This document shows positions 8,716 to 16,250 of a DNA stretch of 64,000 nt, in pieces. Origin of the DNA: Caulobacter hibisci (lineage in GTDB: Bacteria > Pseudomonadota > Alphaproteobacteria > Caulobacterales > Caulobacteraceae). Every line of letters begins with the position of its first letter. The first letter of the stretch is position 1. The stretch is taken from assembly GCF_016135805.1 (NCBI RefSeq), contig NZ_JADWOX010000020.1, forward strand, positions 43,101 to 107,100. Direction: 5' to 3'. Both the position numbers and the translations under genes were made by a program. A model generated the notes under the pieces. That model was given only the letters and a program-made list of their open reading frames with translations. It ran no database searches and was not told the origin of the DNA.

Positions 8716-8860
8716 CCTTCTCCCAGAGGGAGAAGGTGGCGCGAAGCGCCGGATGAGGGGTTAGGGACGGTCGACGGCGTGCCGGCACGCCGGTTGGCGG
8801 TGTAACCCCTCACCCTCCCAGGCTATCGCCTGGGCCCCTCCCTCTCCCTATGGGAGAGGG
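8716..8860. repeat. Paired intergenic repeat, 145 bp
   Basis: The left half-unit is CCTTCTCCCAGAGGGAGAAG with GGCGCGAAGCGCC; the right is CCTCCCAGG-type sequence with CTCTCCCTATGGGAGAGG. The centre contains its own palindrome, GGCGTGCCGGCACGCC. The two halves are joined by GATGAGGGGTTA and TAACCCCTCA, which are complementary to each other. The element touches the ubiA stop codon at 8861 and fills the space between convergent genes. Confidence 0.75.
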
Positions 8861-9787
8861 TCAAAACCCCGCCGGCGTCCAGGCTCCCGCCACCAGCGCC
8901 AGCACCAGGATCGCCCCGGCCTGGGCGTTGGACTTGAAGAGCTTCAGCGCGCCGGTTCCGTCGTCCAGCCGCACGGCCACGGCCTGGCGCGACAGGTGCA
9001 GGGCGAAGACGCCCAGCAGCGGCAGGAACAGCGGTCCCAGGCCGCCGGCCCAGGCCGCGCAGAGGGCCAGCACGAAGGCCAGGGCGTAGAAGATCGCCAC
9101 GCCCTGGCGGACCTTGGCCCCCAGGCGGCGGGTGGACGACTTCACCCCGGCCAGGGCGTCGTCCTCGATGTCCTGGATGGCGTAGATGGTGTCGTAGCCC
9201 AGGGTCCAGAAGATCCCCGAGGCATAGAGCAGGGCCGCCGACCAGCTCAGCGAATGGGTGGCGGCGGCGTAGCCGAGCAGGGCGCCCCAGTTGAAGGTCA
9301 GGCCCAGCCACGCCTGCGGCCACCAGGTGATCCGCTTCATGAACGGATAGCCGGCCACCAGCAGCAGCGAGGCCACGCCGAGTCCAATCGCCAGCCAGCC
9401 CAGGCAGATCAGGATCAGGAAACTGGTCAGGCTGCACCCCACGAGGAACAGCCAGGCCTGCTTGACGGTGATCAGGCCGGCCGGGATCGGGCGCAGGGCC
9501 GTGCGGGCCACCTGGGCGTCGAAGTCGCGGTCGACAATGTCGTTGAAGGCGCAGCCGGCCGCCCGCATCAGGGCCGCCCCGACGAAGAAGGCGATCAGCA
9601 GCCAGGGATTGGGCAGGTGGCCCTTCTCGGCGGCGGCCAGGGCGATGCCCTGCCAGCCGGGGAGCATCAGCAGCCAGATGCCGGCCGGGCGGTCGAACCG
9701 TCCCAGCTTCAGCCACGGCCGCAGGGGCTCGGGGGCGTAGCGGTCGACCCAGTTGGCGGCGGCGGCGTCGGGCAGGATAGCGGTCAT
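8861..9787 (-). CDS. ubiA: 4-hydroxybenzoate polyprenyltransferase
   Basis: A 308-residue polytopic membrane enzyme that attaches the polyprenyl chain to 4-hydroxybenzoate in ubiquinone synthesis. The first aspartate motif is NDIVDRDFD near residue 100 and the second is YDTIYAIQDIEDD near residue 222; both bind the Mg-diphosphate of the prenyl donor. LRPIPAGLIT and GWQGIAL regions fit bacterial UbiA closely. The product is the substrate of UbiD-type enzymes, and a ubiD homologue lies at the left edge of the window. The start at 9787 gives MTAILPDAAAANWVDRYAP. Confidence 0.93.
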   Translation of the reverse strand: MTAILPDAAAANWVDRYAPEPLRPWLKLGRFDRPAGIWLLMLPGWQGIALAAAEKGHLPNPWLLIAFFVGAALMRAAGCAFNDIVDRDFDAQVARTALRPIPAGLITVKQAWLFLVGCSLTSFLILICLGWLAIGLGVASLLLVAGYPFMKRITWWPQAWLGLTFNWGALLGYAAATHSLSWSAALLYASGIFWTLGYDTIYAIQDIEDDALAGVKSSTRRLGAKVRQGVAIFYALAFVLALCAAWAGGLGPLFLPLLGVFALHLSRQAVAVRLDDGTGALKLFKSNAQAGAILVLALVAGAWTPAGF

Positions 9788-9867
9788 GGCCCTGGATTAG
9801 ACCGCCGGGCGCTCCGGGTCGAGGCGTGCGCGTTCAAGACCGGTGCGATGGCCTCGCCTAGATTTCC

Positions 9868-9904
9868 ATAGATCGTTCCGATCCTGCGGAGAAAAACGAT
9901 CAAT
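9868..9904 (+). promoter_or_regulatory. Possible OxyR-type site upstream of the catalase gene
   Basis: Four tetranucleotides lie at exact 7-base spacing: ATAG (9868), CGAT (9879), AGAA (9890) and CAAT (9901). The OxyR consensus is ATAG-N7-CTAT-N7-ATAG-N7-CTAT, so 12 of 16 positions agree. The site lies 56 bases before the catalase ATG. OxyR control of catalases is well established in proteobacteria; its use here is inferred from spacing and context. Confidence 0.35.
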
Positions 9905-9959
9905 TGGATTTATCGAGAGCCGCCTGGGACAGTGGCGCTACGAGATTGGCGAGGGCGAG

Positions 9960-11420
9960 ATGAGCAAGACGATCATGACGACGACGGCCGGAGCGCCGAT
10001 CGCCGATAACCAGAACAGCCTGTCGGCCGGCCCGCGCGGGCCCCTGCTGATGCAGGACTACCAGCTGATGGAAAAGCTGGCCCACCAGAACCGTGAGCGG
10101 GTGCCCGAGCGCGCCGTCCACGCCAAGGGCTCGGCCGCCTATGGCAGCCTGAAGATCACCCACGACATCAGCCGCTGGACCAAGGCCGCCGCCCTGCAAC
10201 CGGGCGCGGAGAGCGAGGTGCTGTTGCGCTTTTCGACCGTGGCCGGCGAGCGCGGCGCGGCCGACGCCGAGCGCGACGTGCGCGGCTTCGCCCTCAAGGT
10301 CTATACCCAGCAGGGCAACTGGGACCTGGTCGGCAACAACACCCCGGTGTTCTTCCTGCGCGACCCGCTGAAGTTCCCCGACTTCATCCGCACCCAGAAG
10401 CGCCACCCGGTGTCGAACCTGCGCTCGCCGACGGCGATGTGGGACTTCTGGAGCCTGAGCCCCGAAAGCCTGCACCAGGTGACGACCCTGTTCTCGGACC
10501 GGGGCCTGCCGCAGAGCTATCGCCACGTCCACGGCTTTGGCAGCCACACCTACAGCTTCCTCAACGCCGCCAATGAGCGCGTCTGGGTCAAGTTCCACTT
10601 CAAGACCCAGCAGGGCATCAAGAACTGGACCAATGCCGAAGGTAACGCGGTCATCGCCAATGACCGCGAGAGCGCCCAACGCGACCTGTTCGAGTCGATC
10701 GAGAAGGGCGATTTCCCGCGCTGGACCTTCTACGTCCAGATCATGACCGAAGAGCAGGCCGCGACGTTCCGCTGGAACCCGTTCGACCTGACCAAGGTCT
10801 GGCCGCATGCGGACTATCCGCTGATCGAGGTCGGGGTGCTGGAGCTGAACCGCAATCCGGACAACTACCACGCCGAGGTGGAGCAGAGCTCGTTCTCGCC
10901 GTCCAACATCGTGCCGGGCATCGGCTTCTCGCCCGACAAGATGCTGCAGGCGCGGATCTTCGCCTATGCCGATGCGCATAGGTATCGGATCGGCACCCAC
11001 TATGAGGCGCTGCCGGTGAACCGTCCGCGCTGCCCGGTGCACCACTACCACGCCGACGGCGCCATGCGGTTCGACAGCCCGCCGCGCACCGACGCTTGGT
11101 ACGAGCCCAACAGCTTCGGCGGGCCGGTCGAGGATCCGTCGGTGGCCGAGCCGCCGCTGGCGATCCACGGCGACGCCGACCGCTACAGCCACCGCGACGG
11201 CAACGACGACTACACCCAGCCCGGCGACCTGTTCCGACTGATGAGCCCCGACCAGCAGCGCCAGCTGTTCGACAACATCGCCGCGGCCATGCACGGCGTG
11301 CCGGTCGAGATCCAGAAGCGCCAGCTGGTGCACTTCCATCGCGCCGATCCGGCCTACGGGGCCGGCGTCGCCTACCGCCTGGGGATCTCGACCGACGAGA
11401 TCGCCATCGCCGCCGAATAG
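9960..11420 (+). CDS. Monofunctional heme catalase, small-subunit type
   Basis: A 486-residue catalase that disproportionates hydrogen peroxide. The distal side is intact: VPERAVHAKGSAAYG carries the essential His, and NNTPVFFLRDPLKFPDF carries the catalytic Asn. The proximal heme ligand lies in RIFAYADAHRYRIGTHY. The absence of a C-terminal flavodoxin-like domain places it among small-subunit catalases rather than HPII types, and it is unrelated to KatG catalase-peroxidases. I prefer the ATG at 9960 (MSKTIMTTTAG); a frame extension to 9843 has no family resemblance. There is no export signal. A possible OxyR site lies upstream and competing hairpins follow the stop. Confidence 0.93.
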   Translation: MSKTIMTTTAGAPIADNQNSLSAGPRGPLLMQDYQLMEKLAHQNRERVPERAVHAKGSAAYGSLKITHDISRWTKAAALQPGAESEVLLRFSTVAGERGAADAERDVRGFALKVYTQQGNWDLVGNNTPVFFLRDPLKFPDFIRTQKRHPVSNLRSPTAMWDFWSLSPESLHQVTTLFSDRGLPQSYRHVHGFGSHTYSFLNAANERVWVKFHFKTQQGIKNWTNAEGNAVIANDRESAQRDLFESIEKGDFPRWTFYVQIMTEEQAATFRWNPFDLTKVWPHADYPLIEVGVLELNRNPDNYHAEVEQSSFSPSNIVPGIGFSPDKMLQARIFAYADAHRYRIGTHYEALPVNRPRCPVHHYHADGAMRFDSPPRTDAWYEPNSFGGPVEDPSVAEPPLAIHGDADRYSHRDGNDDYTQPGDLFRLMSPDQQRQLFDNIAAAMHGVPVEIQKRQLVHFHRADPAYGAGVAYRLGISTDEIAIAAE

Positions 11421-11437
11421 CCTGGAAAGGACTGTTC

Positions 11438-11488
11438 GGCGGTCCGAGGAGGACCGCCCACCCCCGCTCAGCCCGGCGGTCCTCCTCG
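11438..11488 (+). terminator. Mutually exclusive hairpins after the catalase gene
   Basis: GGCGGTCC (11438-11445) can pair with GGACCGCC (11451-11458), giving an 8-bp stem with a 5-base loop. The same 3' arm, extended to CGAGGAGGACCGCC (11445-11458), can instead pair perfectly over 14 bp with GGCGGTCCTCCTCG (11475-11488). Only a short T run (TTTT at about 11496) follows. This looks like a terminator or an attenuator between the catalase gene and the small gene downstream. Confidence 0.55.
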
Positions 11489-11524
11489 ACCCCCATTTTG
11501 GACTCCGAAGAAAGGAGCACGACC

Positions 11525-11782
11525 ATGACCCGTTTCGACCGTATCCGTGACCGCGCCGTCGGCTGGAGCCTGCTGGCCCTGGGCCTCGCCGCCGGCGTCG
11601 TCGTTCCACACCCGGCGACCACGGCCTTGTGGTCGGCCTCGGCCCGAGCGTTTCGCCGGGCGGGCGACGAGGCGATGGTCGCGCGCCTGCTGTCGGCCAC
11701 GAAGTTCGGGCCGCGGATCAGGCGAGGGCTCGCCCAGCCGGCGGCGGGGACGCTGTATTACGGACGGGCGGGGTTGGCGTGA
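11525..11782 (+). CDS. Small protein of 85 residues, unknown
   Basis: The frame begins MTRFDRIRDRAVGWSLLALG at an ATG with AAAGGAG 9-10 bases upstream, which is a strong ribosome binding site. One hydrophobic segment (residues about 13-28) precedes a basic tail with many Arg. It lies 104 bases after the catalase gene on the same strand and may share its transcript, subject to the hairpins between them. Its TGA stop is followed directly by TCC and then by a paired intergenic repeat. I do not recognise a family; a small membrane-associated stress protein is possible but unproven. Confidence 0.55.
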   Translation: MTRFDRIRDRAVGWSLLALGLAAGVVVPHPATTALWSASARAFRRAGDEAMVARLLSATKFGPRIRRGLAQPAAGTLYYGRAGLA

Positions 11783-11788
11783 TCCGGT

Positions 11789-11952
11789 CCTTCTCCCCTT
11801 GCGGGAGAAGGTGGCGGCCGAAGGCCGTCGGATGAGGGGTCTCTCAGAATTCCGACGCCGCACCCGGCTGTTCCGCCTTCACAACGGACAGGTTTGTGCG
11901 ACCCCTCACCCGACCCGCTTCGCGGGCCACCCTCTCCCGCAAGGGGAGAGGG
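11789..11952. repeat. Paired intergenic repeat, 164 bp class, copy 1
   Basis: The left half has CTTCTCCCCTTGCGGGAGAAG, then GGCGGCCGAAGGCCGTC and GATGAGGGGTCTCTCA. The right half has ACCCCTCACCCGACC, CGCTTCGCG and CTCTCCCGCAAGGGGAGAG. The spacer contains GACGCCGCACCCGGC. Copies at 14695-14858 (same orientation) and 39530-39694 (inverted) have the same architecture. It sits between convergent genes, with the SDR stop codon 1 base beyond its right end. Confidence 0.85.
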
Positions 11953-11953
11953 A

Positions 11954-12814
11954 TCAAAAACGGGGGTGAAAATCCCTCGGGCTCCACCCGAAATCCCTGA
12001 CCGCATCGGCCGCGTCGAACACCAGGTCCTGGCTCATCCGCGCGCCCATGGCCGCCGTCGCGCCGGGGAAGAACGGCCGGGCCAGGGTCAGCAACAGCGA
12101 AAACAGCCACGGCGGCAGCGGCGCGATCAGCGGCGTGCGGCCCAGGCCCTCGTAGATCCGGCGGACCATGTCGCGATAGGCCAGGGTCTCGCCGCCGACC
12201 AGGGCGTAGGCGCGATTGCTCGCCGCCGGTGCGGTGGCGGCCGCGATGGCCCCGGCGGCCAGGTCGTCGGCGTGGACCGGCTGGCGCAGGCCCTCGCCCG
12301 TTCCCGATAGCGGCAGCACCTTGAAGCGGCGGATCAGGCCGGCCAGGCGGCTGACATTGCCGTCGCGGCCCTCGGCATAGATCAGGGTCGGGCGCAGGAT
12401 GGTCCAGGCGATCCCGTGTTCGGCGCCGAAGGCTTCGACGGCGTTTTCCGCGTCGGCCAGGGCCTTGGCGACGGCGCGCTCGGAGGCCTCGGGCGAGGCC
12501 TCCTTGGTGAAGCGGCTGGTCGAGGAGAAGGCCACGAGACGGGTCATGCCCCGGGCCTTCAGGGCCGGCAGGGCGTCCGGCAGCAGCCAGATCGGCGACA
12601 GCGCGAAGACGGTGGCGGCGCCCGGCAGCTGCTCGGCCAGGTCGTCGCCGCGCAGGTCGGCGTCGATCCAGCAGGCGTCTCCTCCGGGAGGACGTCGCGA
12701 CAGCCCCATGGGCTCGTGGCCGGCGGCCTGCAGCCGCGCCATCAGGAAGGTCCCGATCAGGCTGGTGGCGCCCAGCACCAGGATCGGCGTCTTCAGGGTG
12801 TTTTCCGCGCTCAT
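11954..12814 (-). CDS. SDR/NmrA-type NAD(P)-binding protein
   Basis: A 286-residue atypical short-chain dehydrogenase/epimerase-like protein. VLVLGATSLIGTFLM-type sequence at residues about 11-25 is a Rossmann motif with the glycine pattern GATSLIG in place of the usual GxxGxxG. LVAFSSTSRF occupies the active-site strand, but the usual YxxxK is not evident, so catalysis is uncertain. ILRPTLIYAEGRDGNVSRLA and QPVHADDLA resemble the complex-I-associated NDUFA9-like and NAD-dependent epimerase groups. The C-terminus includes a hydrophobic PPWLFSLLLTLA. It may bind NADPH as a sensor or reduce a sugar-like substrate. Confidence 0.75.
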   Translation of the reverse strand: MSAENTLKTPILVLGATSLIGTFLMARLQAAGHEPMGLSRRPPGGDACWIDADLRGDDLAEQLPGAATVFALSPIWLLPDALPALKARGMTRLVAFSSTSRFTKEASPEASERAVAKALADAENAVEAFGAEHGIAWTILRPTLIYAEGRDGNVSRLAGLIRRFKVLPLSGTGEGLRQPVHADDLAAGAIAAATAPAASNRAYALVGGETLAYRDMVRRIYEGLGRTPLIAPLPPWLFSLLLTLARPFFPGATAAMGARMSQDLVFDAADAVRDFGWSPRDFHPRF

Positions 12815-12849
12815 CCTCCTTCTATAGTCGCGCTACGGGAGGTTCGCCC

Positions 12850-13197
12850 ATGCCCATGACCTATGAAGAGGTTCGCGCCTTCGCCTTTTCCTTGGCGCTG
12901 GTCGCGGACGGGACGTCCTATGGCTATGCCTGCCTCAAGGCGAACGGCAAGTTCCTGACCCGGTTGAAGGAGGACGGCGACAGCCTGGTGCTGACCGGCG
13001 TGCCGTTCGACGAACGCGAGATGCTGATCGAGGCCGCGCCGGAGGTGTTCTATTTCACCGACCACTACCGCAACTACCCGATGGTGTTGGCCCGGCTGTC
13101 GGCGGTGGAGCCTGGCACGGTGAAGCGCATTCTCGAACGGCAGTGGCGCGCCAGCGTCCCGAAGAAGGTTTCCAAGGCCCATGACCAACAAGGCTGA
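12850..13197 (+). CDS. MmcQ/YjbR family protein
   Basis: A 115-residue protein with MTYEEVRAFAFSLALV at the N-terminus, followed by a sheet-forming segment (FLTRLKEDGDSLVLTGVPFDEREMLIEAAPEVFYFTDHYRNYPMV in several pieces) and a C-terminal helix. This matches the MmcQ/YjbR (DUF419) family, which has a CyaY-like fold and is often annotated as DNA-binding with weak evidence. The end overlaps the start of the next gene by 17 bases (13181-13197), so the two are probably coupled. Confidence 0.85.
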   Translation: MPMTYEEVRAFAFSLALVADGTSYGYACLKANGKFLTRLKEDGDSLVLTGVPFDEREMLIEAAPEVFYFTDHYRNYPMVLARLSAVEPGTVKRILERQWRASVPKKVSKAHDQQG

Positions 13198-13813
13198 GCG
13201 CGCCTGGCGCCTGGTCGCTGCGGCGATCGTCTGGTTCGGCGTCATGCTGCAATACGGCCTGATGGTTTCCCACAAGGATCCCCTGGCCCAGACCGTGAAG
13301 TTCTTCAGCTTCTTCACGATCCTCAGCAACATCCTGGTCGGGACGGCGCTGGCCGCGGCGGCCCTGGCGCCCGCGAGCCGGCTGGGGATCTGGGCGCGGC
13401 GGGCCGGAACGCGAGTGGCGGTGGGCGTCTATATCGGGGTGACGGCGCTGGTCTATCACGTGCTGCTGGCCGGACTGTGGGATCCCAAGGGCTGGCAGCT
13501 GGTCGCCGACACCCTGCTGCACACCGTGACGCCGCTGTTGTTCCTGGCCGACCTGCTTGTGCTGCCGCCGCGCGAGGCCGCGCGCTGGGGGCAGGCGTGG
13601 AAGGCCCTGGCCCTGCCGTTCGCCTTCGGCGTCTGGACCCTGGTCCACGGAGCGTTGTCGGGCTGGTATCCCTATCCATTCCTCAACGTCGCCAAGCGCG
13701 GCTATCCGTCCGTGCTGTTGACGATGGTGGTGATGGCCGCCGGCTTTTTCGCCCTCACTCTGGTCCTGACGGGCGTCCAACACCTGCAACTTCGGCTAGC
13801 GAAGCGAGGCTGA
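13181..13813 (+). CDS. Pr6Pr-family six-helix membrane protein
   Basis: A 210-residue integral membrane protein with six hydrophobic segments. FFSFFTILSNILVG, HTVTPLLFLADLLVLPP and GWYPYPFLNV are typical of the Pr6Pr group, distantly related to FAR-17a/AIG1-like proteins. The conserved His-Thr pair in the HTVTP segment is thought to be catalytic in eukaryotic relatives that hydrolyse lipid esters; activity in bacteria is unknown. It overlaps the MmcQ/YjbR gene by 17 bases. Confidence 0.8.
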   Translation: MTNKAERAWRLVAAAIVWFGVMLQYGLMVSHKDPLAQTVKFFSFFTILSNILVGTALAAAALAPASRLGIWARRAGTRVAVGVYIGVTALVYHVLLAGLWDPKGWQLVADTLLHTVTPLLFLADLLVLPPREAARWGQAWKALALPFAFGVWTLVHGALSGWYPYPFLNVAKRGYPSVLLTMVVMAAGFFALTLVLTGVQHLQLRLAKRG

Positions 13814-13851
13814 GCGCCTATATCCGCCTGAGCAGTTTTCAGGAGTATCCC

Positions 13852-14691
13852 ATGTCGCAATCCTATCCCGGCATCCGTTCGGGCGACGTCGTCATGCCGT
13901 CCATCGGCCTGGGCACCTGGCAGCTGGAGAACGGTGCGGCCCAGGTGATGACCGAAAAGGCGCTGGAGGTCGGCTACCGCCACATCGACACCGCCCAGAT
14001 CTACGGCAACGAGCAGGACGTCGGCGCGGCCCTGGCGGCCACCGGCGTGCCGCGCGGCGAGATCTTTGTCACCACCAAGGTCTGGGTCGACAAGTTCGCC
14101 GACGGCGACCTGCAGCGCTCGGTCGACGAGAGCCTGAAGAAGCTGCGCGTCGACCAGGTCGACCTGCTGCTGCTGCACTGGCCCAAGCCCAAGCCGGCCC
14201 TGGCCGAGACCATCGCGGCGCTGAACGCCGTGAAGGCCGACGGCCGCACCCGGGCCATCGGCCTGTCGAACTTCACCTCGACGCTGATGCAGGAGGCCGC
14301 CGCCCTGTCGGAGGCCCCGATCACCACCAACCAGGTCGAGTACCATCCCTATCTGTCGCAGAAGACCCTGCGGGCCACGGCCGACAAGCTCGGCGCCTCG
14401 CTGACCGCCTGGTCGCCCCTGGCCCAGGGCAAGGTCGCCGACGAGCCTGTCCTGAAGGCGATCGGCGCCAAGTACGGCAAGACGCCGGGCCAGGTGACCC
14501 TGCGCTGGCAGGTGCAGCAGGGCGTGGTCACCATCCCGCGGACCAAGAACCCGGCGCGGCTGGCCGAGAACTTCGCGATCTTCGATTTCGAACTGACGGA
14601 TGAAGAGATGGCGCAGGTCTATGCGCTGGCGCGTCCGGACGGCCGCATCGGCGACTGGATCGACGCGGCGTACAAGTGGGATGCGGAATAA
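13852..14691 (+). CDS. Aldo/keto reductase, 2,5-diketo-gluconate reductase-like
   Basis: A 279-residue TIM-barrel NADPH-dependent reductase. GYRHIDTAQIYGNEQDVG holds the catalytic Asp and Tyr, VTTKVW the Lys, and LLLLHWP the His. IPRTKNPARLAENFAIFDFEL is the NADPH-binding loop. The closest type is the DkgA/DkgB group, which reduces methylglyoxal, diketogluconate and other carbonyls. The ATG at 13852 has AGGAG about 7 bases upstream. A strong hairpin follows inside the downstream repeat. Confidence 0.92.
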   Translation: MSQSYPGIRSGDVVMPSIGLGTWQLENGAAQVMTEKALEVGYRHIDTAQIYGNEQDVGAALAATGVPRGEIFVTTKVWVDKFADGDLQRSVDESLKKLRVDQVDLLLLHWPKPKPALAETIAALNAVKADGRTRAIGLSNFTSTLMQEAAALSEAPITTNQVEYHPYLSQKTLRATADKLGASLTAWSPLAQGKVADEPVLKAIGAKYGKTPGQVTLRWQVQQGVVTIPRTKNPARLAENFAIFDFELTDEEMAQVYALARPDGRIGDWIDAAYKWDAE

Positions 14692-14694
14692 CGT

Positions 14695-14858
14695 CCTTCT
14701 CCCCTTGCGGGAGAAGGTGTCGGCGATAGCCGACGGATGAGGGGTCTCTCAGATCTCGAACGCCGCGACGGGCCTAACGGCTGTCGCGGCGTTTTGCGTT
14801 GGTGCGACCCCTCACCCGACCCGCTTCGCGGGCCACCCTCTCCCGCAGGGGGAGAGGG
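14695..14858. repeat. Paired intergenic repeat, 164 bp class, copy 2
   Basis: The same order of blocks as the copy at 11789 and the same total length (164 bp). The spacer has changed so that it now forms its own stem: AACGCCGCGAC (14759-14769) pairs with GTCGCGGCGTT (14783-14793) over 11 bp. Some T residues follow, so this copy could terminate the aldo/keto reductase transcript. Confidence 0.85.
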
Positions 14859-14870
14859 ACCAAAGAAAAA

Positions 14871-14890
14871 GGGGCCGTTTTCACGGCCCC
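14871..14890 (-). terminator. Intrinsic terminator of odhB
   Basis: An 8-bp stem, GGGGCCGT/ACGGCCCC, with a TTTC loop. The + strand has AAAGAAAAA just before it, so the minus-strand transcript ends in a U-rich run after the stem. It lies 28 bases beyond the odhB stop. Confidence 0.8.
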
Positions 14891-14896
14891 TTCGAT

Positions 14897-14918
14897 AAAT
14901 AATCAGCGTTGATTATTT
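14897..14918 (+). terminator. AT-rich hairpin facing the reductase transcript
   Basis: AAATAATCA pairs with TGATTATTT over 9 bp with a GCGT loop, followed by two more T. It is unusual here for its low GC and directly abuts the odhB stop codon. It could stop + strand transcripts arriving from the reductase gene. Confidence 0.5.
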
Positions 14919-16139
<1,221 letters not shown>

Positions 16140-16250
16140 GGTTAGGTTCCGATGTCTCTTTTTGATCTGGCGGTCAGGGTCGGGTGCGAACTTAGACCGC
16201 CGCGCCTATCGAACAAGTCGAAGGGCGCGGCGGCTTGAAGGTTTGAGCTC

